A stretch of 64,000 nucleotides of DNA from Platanthera guangdongensis (lineage: Eukaryota > Streptophyta > Magnoliopsida > Asparagales > Orchidaceae): the NCBI GenBank assembly GCA_039583875.1, contig CM077165.1, positions 79,162,757-79,226,756 of the forward strand. Direction: 5' to 3'. This document shows, piece after piece, positions 42,797 through 53,346 of the stretch. A program made the position numbers and the translations under genes. The notes beneath the pieces are model-generated. The model did not search any database. It worked only from the letters and a program-made list of their open reading frames with translations, and had not been told where the DNA came from. The first letter of the stretch is position 1, and each line of letters opens with the position of its first letter.

Positions 42797-44659
42797 GTTA
42801 AAATTCAACAAACCGCAGACGCCCCCTTGGATACCCTGTTGAAAACTCAACAAACCGAAGGAGAATACGCCCACTTATAATGTTGAAAGTTTTCTCGGAT
42901 CGTGGAGTTAGCAGGGGTTATCTCAACAAAGCAGTAACAACCAGCAACACATGCAACACAAGCTTCTTTATTGATCAAGAGCAAACTTCTTTACAAGGCG
43001 AGACATGCTTCACCAAAACTCAACACCGGGAGAGCAGAGACAGTTACAAAGACAAGAACAAAAAACAAGCCGCGCGGACTCAATCAACAAGCCGCCGACC
43101 TACTGCTGTGGAGTCCGCTCAGTCCGCCAGGTCGCCAGACCGCAACCCAAGCCGCGCGGACTCACCCCTCCAATGCTAGCTCTTCACCGCCGATCTGCAG
43201 GCCGCCTGACCGCGAGGTCGCCTAGCCGCCAGACCGCACAAGCTGCGTCACCGAATGGAACAGTCCGCCTGAAGCAGGCGCCTTCCTGAACCCCGAACCA
43301 AGTTGCCAAAGAAGAGACCGCCTGGTCGCAATCCGCGACCTGCTATTTACCGCCTGTTGCTTAACCGCAGAGTCCGCACTGTACCTGACCGCAATCAGAG
43401 CCAAGTCCTGGCTTTCCAGCGCTATCCGCACAACCTGCACAGCACAACCGGGTCAACTCTCTATCCGCGCGGACACAAAGTCCAGACCGCAGCAACTTAC
43501 GCGAGCTCAATTACTGTTCACTTACTTCGGTCTAGGTTCCGTTTTTCCTGATGTGACATGGGTCCTATTTATAGGCACGACGATGAGTATGGTCACCGCC
43601 CTAGCTGATAGGATCACCGCCACATCCCGCAGCTAGAACAAGTGTGTCCGCCAGCCCGCGGACACACATACCAGTTCGCCGCTCCTGTGCAGATAGCCAG
43701 TCCGCCCCAGCTTCTCCAAGGCCGGACTCCAATATCCAGCCCGCCTTGCCGCCAGAGGCCAAGCCAGGACCACCACAGCCGGACTCCACAACAGCTGTAT
43801 CCGCCATTCTGCGGACAAGGCATCAGCCCGCAAAACCCCGGGCCCGCAGCTTCGCCATCAAGGCACCTGCCGGACTCAGCGGACACCCGGCTTCCTTTCG
43901 CATCTCCCAAGTCCATTACCTCATCTCCAAGGCACCTCCGGACTTAGCGGACACGTCGATCCAGTCCGCTAACAGCAGACTCCAGTCCGCAACTCCTGAG
44001 TCCATAACCTCGTCACAAGGCTACACCGGACTCAGCGGACTCTGGCTCCAGTCCGCACGCTCCTGCACAAGCAATTCTCCAGTCCGCATTTCCCCAAGCT
44101 AGCAAACAAGGCAAAGCACTTCTACTACGCTTGGCGGACTGAGAAACCAGCCCGCGCTCCACTGCGCGATCTCCCCGGACTGAGCCTCCTGGACTTGGTT
44201 CAATTCCCACCAAGTCCAGCCCACTGGCCGCAAGGGCCAGTCCGCACTTACTGGCAGACACTGGATCTAGCCCACCATACCGGGCGACCTCCAGTTTCTG
44301 TCCGCGCTGACCGGCGGTCTCCGCGGCTTCCCGCTGCACCAGAGCAAGACCAAGGCAACTGCCAAACCGGTCTGCCGAGCTCCAGTTCTTCAGTCCGCTT
44401 CATGCCGGACTCCGCGGATAGCATTCCTATCCGCCCGGTTACTTTCTGGTAGACAACCTCCTGCTGAGCATACACAGGCCTGTCAGACCGCTGCTGCTGT
44501 CCGCGTAGTCCGCGCGAACAGACCGCCCAGGCCTCCACAGAGCAAACCGCCTGCAACATCCCTGCCGACCTAGCAGTCCGCCAACCCTGTCCGCGTAGTC
44601 CGCGCGGATAGGTTTCCCAAGCCTTCCATTCACCCACTTTCACTTCACAGAATTCAACA
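42796..44659 (-). repeat. 5' LTR of copia-A (1864 bp)
   Basis: This is the partner of 38596-40471. It is followed by TATAG (44660-44664), the second copy of the target duplication, and then by the gypsy-E LTR. Confidence 0.95.
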
Positions 44660-44664
44660 TATAG
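44660..44664. repeat. Target-site duplication TATAG, right copy (copia-A)
   Basis: It pairs with 38591-38595. Confidence 0.96.
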
Positions 44665-45180
44665 CAGTAGGTCCGGCCGGGGCCAGACGCCGTATGCCAC
44701 AGACAGACCGGGTGGTTACTTATGGAAACCATCCAACCAATCTCAACGTCCTACACAGAGCATTCTAGCGGAAGCAGTTTATAAAAGTTGTAACAAAGAA
44801 CCCAGCATTAAAGCACGAATGTCCACTATTACGAAATAGGAATGTTATACAAAATACTCAAAATAGCCCTTAAGGCCTTACAAAATGTTTCACTTCCAAT
44901 TACATGTTTTACAAACCACGGCACGGAGGTCAGTCACACATGAATAAAGCAGTAAACACTTCCAACTTAGGCCTTCAAGGGCCGGCTTCGCATTCGGGCT
45001 TTAGCCCGCTATTGACCGCTTGGTCCAGCTGCACTTGCAAGCAACAAACCACCGCACGGTGGCAAAACAAGGCAACGGTCAGCAATGCTGACCAAATTAT
45101 AACGATCCCGCCCCAAACTCGGGGCGGCGATGCTCCTTCCCTGCATTTCATTAGCATAAGCGAGCAATTTATATACTTAG
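44665..45180 (-). repeat. 3' LTR of gypsy-E, piece 2 (516 bp)
   Basis: This collinear copy of 62659-63174 starts CAGTAGGTCCGGCCGGGGCC and ends CTTAG, where gypsy-B is inserted. It includes AGGCCTTCAAGGGCCGGC and a long run of conserved sequence without ORFs. Confidence 0.95.
45176..45180. repeat. Target-site duplication CTTAG, left copy (gypsy-B)
   Basis: The partner is at 56094-56098. The empty site is at 63170-63174, where CTTAG occurs once, followed by ACATTTCATCACAG. Confidence 0.97.
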
Positions 45181-47916
45181 TGTCACAACCCGCATTTCCT
45201 CAACGAGTACCTCGTATCAGAGCAAGAGGAACTACGGGTTATGATGCCACGTCGTGCAGGGGATAACTGCACACGTTCAGGCAACCCTTGACGCTTACTT
45301 TATGAATTGAAAGTCAATAGTTATATGTAAGACAATTAGTTCATTTGCTGGCCGTATCCCTCGGCCTTAGGTATCAAAACACATTGTTACGCGGCGGAAA
45401 TCCTTGGTTTATTCATCCCGAACTCCTATATGCAGCCTAGAGTGATATTTTTATACGAAATCCTCTTTGTTTACGTTATTTGAAAATAAGTCTTAATTTA
45501 GCAAGTCATGTATGCATGAGATACAATAATAGTTTTGGTAACTTCAAAATACCTAATGCAACCTACCAGAAAACCATCCCAAAAGCAAGTACATTCCATA
45601 CAAAGGAGTTACATTAGCAGTAGTTCATATTTACATAAAAGAAAATCCACCAAATGGGCGCCAACAAGCTGACACGAACCCATTGGGGCATATATATGTC
45701 TGTACAACAAAAGAAGAACTACCTCGCTTTGAATGCTCGGTTAGCTTCCAAGAAACGCCTCCAACCAACCTAGCCGCTCAACCGGCTACAACCTGCACCT
45801 GAGGCATTCAAGAAAGAATACCTCAGCAATCAACCAAACTATACAAAAGAGAGTACAAATTTCATAATGGATCAAGAAGGGGCTTACCGACCCCATAGCA
45901 ATGCTTAAGTCAAGAGTGCACAAAACAAGTGCGTACATGTAGAAAACAATGTCATTCCAAAGGATCAACCGCACCAAGTGCGTACTAGTTCTTCAAGTCC
46001 TGCTCAAACCGCATAAACAAAAGGCAAAACACATGCCTATTCCACCATTCATAGAACAAGAACCTACTAGACAAGTGAAGCATAAGCAGCGGTTAAGTTC
46101 AATTTCACAAGGGTCTTATCGGTGGCGGCCCTAAAGTGGAACGCACCAAACAAAACCAGCCCAAATCGGGGCCAAAGTGGTCTCTCTAACCACAAAAACA
46201 AAACACGGTGGCCACGGGCTGAAACCACACCACCCCTTGCAAAATCCTCACACAAATGCTCCCGCCATGCTTCACGAATTTGCCTCGCAAAACACCCCAT
46301 AACCCAAGGTAACACGTTTCCTTTCATCGTCCTCGCACATAACTCCCAATTGCCAACGTAGAGTGTGAGAAATACATAATCACATGCTTTGTATCAAAAG
46401 AGAACTACATGATAGGATTTGATTAACATGAGTACATAGACCACATATTTGGAACACAAGCATATGTTGTTTTAATCAAGGAAAAATCACCTCAAGATGG
46501 GTACATGTATAGAACAAATTAGCTACCTGAATTCAGTTAGCATAGGCAAATTGATAATTACATGAATCACAAACCTAAACATAGGGAATTTAACCTAGGG
46601 AATTAGCTAATGTTATATGGAATTAACATAGGTAATTTAGCATAGGACATGAGCAAGGTCATCATTTGGATGATCATAATGTGAAAAGTAGCAAGGTCAT
46701 AATTTTGGAGTGATCATAAGTTGGAAATTAGCAAGGTCACACATAATTAGCAAGGTCATAATTAGCAAGGTCATACGAATTCAACAAGAGGATTGATCAT
46801 AAGAATTCAACATAAGATCTAAAGCTAGGAAAAAAAATAGAGAATTGAATCAAGTACGAAGATTGGCAAGGGTGGAGGACACCGCTTGCCTGAACCGAGG
46901 CGATGCCGCGACGGCTGCTTCTCTTTTTCCTGGCCTTGCTTGCTCCCTTGCTTTCTCTTGGAGAATGAAGAAGAAGAAGAAGAAGATGAAGAGGAAGAAG
47001 ATGAAGCTTAATGGGTTCTGTTTCGGCTTATATCCTCCAGAACCGAGCTGAACCGTTCGATGCAGGATCAAGGAAATGAACGGCACAAAAAAAATGGAAA
47101 AAGTCGATTTTCGGGCCGGTCACGCCCTATGTCACGCCCGTGACACAGGGCGTGTACCATAAGCGGCGCCGAAAGGCGGCAATTCCACGCTTATCCAGAC
47201 GGTACACGGCCGGGTACACGCCCGTGACGGGTCAGTCACGCCCGTGACGGGTCGGTCACGCCCGTGACCTAGGGCGTGTAACCCGTGTCTCGATACCTCG
47301 TCGACAGAAAAGTGTCGACACTCGACCCAGCCTGACACGCCCTGTGACACGCCCGTGTCACAGGCCGTGTCCCCTCTCTCGACGACTCGACACTCGATAC
47401 TCGACGCTCGATACTCGCCGATCGACACTCGACACTCGACGAAGCGGGACACGGCCCGTGACACGCCCGTGTCAGGGGGCGTGTACCCCATTCGTCGAGC
47501 TCAACTCGACGCAAGAAAAATCCGTCGTGTCTAGGAGGTCACGCCCAGGTCACGGCCTGGGTCACGCCCGTGACAGGGGGCGTGTAGCACAAAAACGACC
47601 ATTTTCCCCTTTTGTGAAAAATGTTCCTGGGACGTCCTAGACCACTTTTTGCCTTAAGCACTTTTTACCCTTTTTTTTTTGTTTCCTGAACCAGCAACTG
47701 ATTTTGAGCAACATTCCCCGGGCGCGAAAACATGCAGGCATTCCCTAAGAGGCCTCACCGAGTCCCTTATTTGGACTACGGTTTGCTGGGGAATCGTGCA
47801 ACTCAGCAACCAAAAAGAACCACTCGTAAGCCCGCGGGAAAAACCATGCTCAAAGTACAATCAAAGCCCACGTAACGCCCATCATGCGTATGTCATAAAA
47901 AATCCGGGGCGTTACA
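45181..47916 (-). repeat. 3' LTR of gypsy-B (2736 bp)
   Basis: TGTCACAACCCG...GGGGCGTTACA. It matches 53347-56093 with a few substitutions and small indels. It contains AGCAAGGTCA repeated five times at 46651-46775, a GAA-rich run at about 46965-47005 and a U3 island. Confidence 0.96.
47119..47587. promoter_or_regulatory. U3 island of CACG-NN-CGTG inverted repeats (gypsy-B, 3' LTR)
   Basis: Runs of GTCACGCCCGTGAC and ACACGCCCGTGT with TCGACACTCGACGA words, 330-798 bp from the 5' end of the minus-strand LTR. Confidence 0.7.
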
Positions 47917-47945
47917 ATCACTCCCCCTAACAAAAAGTTTCGCCT
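47917..47945 (-). other. Polypurine tract of gypsy-B
   Basis: The minus strand reads CTTTTTGTTAGGGGGAGTGA up to the LTR, preceded by a CGAGGCGAAA variant of the conserved chromovirus motif. Confidence 0.85.
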
Positions 47946-48020
47946 CGAAACTTTTCACAAAACCCAACACACAAGCAAACCAAAACATGAATCCAATCAA
48001 ACACTAAATCACATACCAGC

Positions 48021-48977
48021 TTACGGGAACAAATGAGGGTGAGCCGCCCTCATCGTTGACTCGAGCTCCCACGTCGCGCTTTCCACATCCTGATTTTTCC
48101 ATAACACCTTTACCATAGGAATCTTCTTTTTCCGCAACACACGATCTTGGGAGTCCAATATCCGGATGGGCATCTCCACATAAGAAAGGTTTGGCGCCAA
48201 TGGCGGCACCACGTCCAACACTTGCGTGTCATTCCGCAGACACTTACGCAGTTGGCTCATATGAAACACATTGTGAACACCAGGAAAGTTCACAGGTAAT
48301 TCCAGTTTGTAGGCAGATGCTCCAACTCGCGCAAGAATCTTGAAGGGACCCACAAATCTTGGGTCTAACTTGCGCTCTTTCCCAAACCTTTTAATCCCAA
48401 CCATTGGGGAGACTTTCAAGAAAACAGAATCCCCCACCGCAAACTCCAATTCCGACCTTCGTCGGTTGGCATACTTTTCATATCGCTCTTGGGCGACTCG
48501 GAGCTTCTCCCGAATACCTCGTACTGCAACTTCCATATCCTCGAGCGCCTCTGGCCCCAACAAAGGCCGCTCGCCAACCTCAGTCCAAAAGAGTGGGGTC
48601 CGACATCGTCGCCCATATAACGCTTCAAACGGAGCCATTTGCAAGCTTTCTTGATAGCTATTATTATACGCGAACTCCATAAGCCGCAAACGTTCATCCC
48701 ATGCTCCGCCATACTCCAGAATGTAACATCGAATCATGTCTTCTACAATTTGATTTACTCTCTCGGTTTGGCCATTCGTCTGAGGATGATAAGCTGTAGA
48801 GTATCGCAAATCTGTCCCCAAACCCTCTTGCAAACTGCGCCAAAAACGAGAGGTAAAGCGGGAATCTCGGTCTGAAATGATATTCATCGGCACACCATGC
48901 AATCGGATGATCTCGTTCACATAGAGCTCCGCTATTGTCTTCATCGGGTAGTTGACCTTAAAGGGTACAAAATGAGC
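48021..48977 (-). pseudogene. pol: Integrase C-terminal half of gypsy-B
   Basis: After the nonsense codon at 48978-48980 the frame continues with the second catalytic Asp (IISDRDSRF) and the Glu (TNGQTERVN), then [20 protein letters not shown], the GPF module (RFVGPFKILARVGASAYKL) and HNVFHMSQLRK. A tail IPMVKVLWKNQDVESATWEL resembles the chromodomain-type end. It ends at 48021. The stop interrupts the DRLTK-x-AHF motif in the middle of the catalytic core, so full-length integrase cannot be made. Confidence 0.9.
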
Positions 48978-49712
48978 TCACTTGGTCAACCTATCCACGA
49001 TCACCCACACGGAGTCATGTCCTCGGGGAGATCTTGGTAAACCGGTAATAAAATCCATTGAGATGCTTTCCCACTTCCAGGTTGGAATCTCCAATGGTGT
49101 CAACTTGCCACCAGGCTTCCCATGATCAGCTTTCACCCGTTTGCAGGTATGACATTCTGAGACAAATTGCGCTATATCTCTTTTCATTCCATACCACCAG
49201 ACAATTTGTTTCAAATCACGGTACATTTTTGTTGAGCCTGGATGGTAGGCCATACTTGCGCCGTGTGCTTCCTTACACACCATCTCACGAATCTCCCCAA
49301 CTGCAGGAATACAAAAGCGCCCACGATACTTTAACGTGCCTGCACCATCAATCGCAAAATCCGGTAATTCACCCTTTTCAGTCCGAAGAGATAAATGCAA
49401 CAGATCAGGATCATCTTTTTGATGTTGTCTTGTAAGCACCAGCCATGACGGTTCTTCTATTGCCGAATGACTTTGCGGTTCATATCTGCCCACCGTAATA
49501 TCCATCAACAGAAATTCCTCCACAAGACGGTCGACAGAAAGATGAAATAATTTCCCCGTCTTCCGACTCAAAGCATCGGCGACAACATTCGCTTTCCCCG
49601 GATGATATTGAATGTCCACATCATAATCAGCTACATACTCAAGCCATCGCCGTTGGCGCAAATTAAGTTCTTTCTGCGTGAAGACATACTTCAAACTCTT
49701 ATGATCTGTAAG
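48978..49712 (-). pseudogene. pol: RNase H end and integrase N-terminal half of gypsy-B
   Basis: It begins just after a one-base deletion near 49712 (a T run in the codons for the IFTDHKS motif is one base short). The frame then carries [27 protein letters not shown], the integrase zinc finger (H...[11 protein letters not shown]) and the first catalytic Asp in [13 protein letters not shown]. It ends at TGA 48978-48980 in DRLTK-stop-AHF. Confidence 0.9.
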
Positions 49713-51378
49713 ATTTTACACTGTGCACCATATAGCAAGTGTCTCCACAACTTTAAGGCAAAGATCACCGCTGCGAACTCCAAATCATGCGTTGGGTAAT
49801 TCTTTTCATGACTTTTCAACTGCCGAGACCCATACGCAATCACCTTCTTGTCTTGCATTAACACACAGCCAAGTCCAACGTGCGACGCATCCACAAACAC
49901 TTCATACTCTTTTCCTTCCGTCGGCAAGACCAACACATGAGCGGTACATAATCGACGTTTGAGTTCCAGGAAGGAGGTCTCACACTTGTCATTCCATTCA
50001 AATGCCACGTTATTCTGGGTTAATCGAGTCAAAGGTGCGGCCAACGTCGCAAAACCTTCGACAAATCTGCGATAATAGCCGGCTAAGCCCAAGAAGCTTC
50101 GAATCTCCTTGGGTGTTTCCGGTCTTCTCCATTCCATGACCGCAGAAATCTTTTCGGGATCCACTGAAATACCCTGGTGATTAATGACATGACCCAGAAA
50201 AGCAACTTGCGGCAACCAAAACTCGCATTTGCTTAGCTTGGCGAATAACCGTTGATCTCGTAAAGTGGCCAATACTACTCGCAGATGCTGTTCATGTTCC
50301 TCAGCAATGCGGGAGTAGATAAGAACATCATCAATAAACACCACCACAAATTTATCCAAATAGTCCTTGAACACTCTGTTCATCAGATCCATGAAAGCTG
50401 ATGGTGCATTGGTCAATCCAAACGACATCACAAGGAATTCAAAGTGGCCATGCCTTGATCGAAATGCAGTTCGCGGAATATCAGATTCCCGGACCTTGAG
50501 CTGATGATAGCCCGAGCGGAGATCAATCTTCGAAAAGACAGAACTGCCACGCAGTTGATCAAATAAATCATCGATTCTTGGCAGTGGGTACTTGTTTTTA
50601 ATAGTCACCTTGTTCAACTCCCGGTAATCGATGCAAAGCCGCATCGACCCATCTTTCTTCTTTACAAATAACACCGGTGCACCCCAAGGTGATGAACTCG
50701 GCCGGATAAACCCTTTTGCCAACAAGTCATCTAACTGTGTACGCAACTCTGCTAGCTCACGCGGGGCCATCCTGTATGGCGCTTTCGCGATCGGTCGCGT
50801 ACCCGGCTCCAAATCAATAACAAACTCGACGTCACGATCAGGGGGAAGACCAGGAAGGTCAGTAGGAAAAACATCTGGGAAGTCACGCACAACAGGAATC
50901 TCCTCCAAACGCGGCAAAACAGCACTCGTCCCCACAGCTGAGACAAGACAAGCAAAACAGTCGGAAACAAACAACGTCCGAACACATACCGCCGAAAGCC
51001 CTGGAGAAGCCTGGCAAGAATCACCATACACACTTCCTGGCTGACCATCATCCTTGACAAAATCCAAGCGCTTCCCTCTGCACTGGATGACGGCGTCATA
51101 GCGGGCTAACCAGTCCATACCCAGAATGACATCGAAATCTTCCAAATCGATTACCTTGCAATCAACCCTTGCTATAAAATCCCCCAACAAAATGGGACAA
51201 TCAAGAAGACCCCAGTCAGCCACCACAGAAGCGCCGGAAGGAAATTTCACCAAAAACGCATTTCCCACTCGCTCTGGTGTCAAATGATATCGATCCAGAA
51301 AGGTTCGCGCTACAAATGAATGGGTCGCGCCAGAATCAAAGAGAACACGCGCCCAACAGTTCTTGACCTTAAAGTTTC
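49691..51378 (-). CDS. pol: Protease-RT-RNase H of gypsy-B (pol exon after the intron)
   Basis: From the acceptor at 51378 the frame reads [21 protein letters not shown] (protease active site), [18 protein letters not shown], then RT with [39 protein letters not shown] and [11 protein letters not shown], and RNase H with [16 protein letters not shown]. It is open until the single-base deletion near 49712, which throws the frame to a stop at 49691. All catalytic motifs are intact up to that point. It is translated in frame with Gag only after removal of the 78-bp intron, because that intron contains an in-frame stop. Confidence 0.92.
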
Positions 51379-51456
51379 CTATAAAGTATATATGCTACGC
51401 TAAAAACTACACATACTAGGTATACACAAAACGAGAACCAGAGGACGGAATCGAAC
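51379..51456 (-). other. Gag/protease intron of gypsy-B (78 bp)
   Basis: The donor is TTCAG|GTTCGATT and the acceptor TACTTTATAG|GAAAC, in phase 1 in a glycine codon (QVIS-G-NFKVKN). The length is a multiple of three, but an in-frame TAG at 51416-51418 ends unspliced translation after 13 extra codons. Splicing therefore switches between Gag alone and Gag-Pol. It is the best preserved example together with an intact Gag. Confidence 0.8.
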
Positions 51457-52675
51457 CTGAAATAACCTGAGGTGATGTATGCGCTTCCTCTGCAGAGACC
51501 ACATTCAACTTCCCTTTGCCTTTGTCCAAGCGCGGAGGCGGAGGCAAAGCCTGGAGTGGTGCGGGTTGCAACACAGCTTGAACCTGTGGGCACCTTGCAC
51601 GAAGATGTCCTGGTCTGCCACACTGAAAGCATACCTTATCTTTGGCCCAGCAGCGGCTCACATCATGACCTCTTCTCCCACAAAATGTACACTCCAAGTC
51701 TCTGGTTGGCGCACCCTGAATGGCGTGCACCTGCTCCTTCTTTTGCATCCCCAACCGCTTGAAACATGTCTCAAAGGGGTGACCAGCTCGGCCACAGAAG
51801 CTACATGTCTCCTTGTTTCTCTTCCTTACATCTGCGTCTTGGGAGCTTTTCCCTCCCACCAGCTTCCTCTTATCCTTCCTCATCAGTTGTCCTCTTTGTT
51901 TTGCAGTTTCGATCGCTTCCACCTTCAACGCAGCCTCAACCACAGCAGTGTAACTCGTCGCTCCATAAGCACTTGCGAACTGCTGTACGTCGCTGCGGAG
52001 TCCGCTCAAAAACCGCTTGACTCGATCAGCTTCTGTCGTCACCAAGCTCGGTGCAAACCGGCTTAACTTGCTAAACGCGATTTCATACTCACTCACTGTG
52101 AGTTTCCTTTGCTTCAAATACAAAAAGTCATTCATCAGGCGGTCCCTTTCCACTGCCGGTAGAAACTTGCGCCGTACCAGTTCTTTAAACACTTCCCACG
52201 AACAGCCCGCCCCTAGGCCTTCCTTTTCTCGTAACCACCATCCTTTCGCCAATCCTTTAAGTTGATAGGCAGCAAGCATCACCTTTTGGTCCTCAGTCAC
52301 ACCAGCATACACAAACATTTCTTCTAACGTGATCACCCAGTCATCCAAGATTACGAAGTCTGCTTTTCTGTCATACGTCGGTGGTCCAAGGCGTTGAAAC
52401 TGCGAGATAAACGTCATCGCAGGAGGAACCACAACTGGGGGTGTCACTGCCACTGAAGGAGTCGAACTAGTGGGGCCTCTCACCGTCTCTTGTCCTCTTG
52501 GTGCCAGCCCAGACATAGCGGATGACATAGCTTGAAGCTGGGACTGCACTTCCTGCACCTGTCTCGTCAAAGCCTCATTACTTTGGCGAAGACTATCTAT
52601 CAGCGCATTATTCTGCGCGCCCGAAGATTCACCCTCGGATTGGGGAGTTTGCCTTGTCACTGGACGCTTCGACAT
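51457..52675 (-). CDS. gag: Gag of gypsy-B with three zinc knuckles
   Basis: An intact Gag exon of about 406 codons starting at ATG 52673-52675 (MSKRPVTRQ). An upstream in-frame ATG at 52747 adds 24 residues with a hydrophobic look and is less likely. The core has RLGPPTYDRKAD, GWWLREKEG and RRKFLPAVERDRLMNDF. Near the C-terminus stand three consecutive CCHC knuckles: CSFCGRAGHPFETC, CTFCGRRGHDVSRC and CFQCGRPGHLRARC, followed by a basic/proline stretch. Most plant gypsy Gags I know have one or two. Without splicing the protein gains 13 residues and stops at 51416. It packages element RNA into particles. Confidence 0.92.
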
Positions 52676-53328
52676 CCTAGAAACACGTTCACTCTTGTCA
52701 ATCTCAAACCCAACAAACCACACAACGGCTATGTACAGACCATACATATAAAAATATGAACATCAACTGCTAACTTGCTTTGGGAGTTTGAGAATGATGG
52801 TATGCCTAACCTAAAGATGACTCACCGTCATCCCACTAACTTGTGCCTAAACCATGGATGCATGACTTGCTTTGACCCAAAACCATGAGTGTACAGGTGT
52901 CATCATGTAAGTCTTAGCTTGGCACGTTGTGCTCATGCAATGTTATGTTATGCGTGCTGTGCTATGCATTCTAGAAAAGGCCTTAATGCATGCCATGAGT
53001 AGTCGTACGCATCACAATGCTATGCATCCCATACTACATAGCATTGCATGCAACGAAGAAAAGGAAACGTGCTAGTCGCATCCATGTGGTGAGGTTATGC
53101 ATCCCATACTACATAACCCTCACATGTTGCCCCTATGGTGGATCCATATACAACCACATATTATGCAACCCATACTACATAATATGCCCCGTATACTTCT
53201 GTTCATGCCATGAGTGTAGTGTACGTGCTTCGGCCAAGACATACCGATGGCACCTCGGTGTGTGTATGAAATGATGCTTACACTCACAAAACAAAAAGGA
53301 AAGTTTGCCCGACCAAATGTCAAGCAAA
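52676..53328 (-). other. 5' leader of gypsy-B
   Basis: About 650 bp of non-coding sequence between PBS and gag. Between 53020 and 53185 the phrase GCATCCCATACTACATA or a close variant occurs three times, with additional TATGCAT words. It probably carries packaging signals (inference). Confidence 0.7.
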
Positions 53329-53345
53329 CCTGCCTCTGATACCAA
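53329..53345 (-). other. Primer binding site of gypsy-B, tRNA-iMet
   Basis: On the minus strand TTGGTATCAGAGGCAGG follows the LTR end. Confidence 0.9.
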
Positions 53346-53346
53346 C

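Larger units (their letters stand above)
38596..44659 (-). mobile_element. Copia-A, non-autonomous copia element
   Basis: A complete 6064-bp element with LTRs 38596-40471 and 42796-44659, a PBS, a polypurine tract and one long ORF. It lacks protease, reverse transcriptase and RNase H, so it depends on another element for transposition. A 5-bp duplication and near-identical LTRs show it moved recently. Confidence 0.95.

Noticed and set aside
46840..47086. Lysine/phenylalanine-rich frames over the GAAGAAGAA run in the B LTR
   Set aside because: Translation of a simple-sequence run, with no conserved coding signal.
48978..48980. Programmed recoding of TGA in gypsy-B integrase
   Set aside because: The stop is inside a conserved motif where relatives have an ordinary codon. 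No recoding structure is seen, and a point mutation is simpler.
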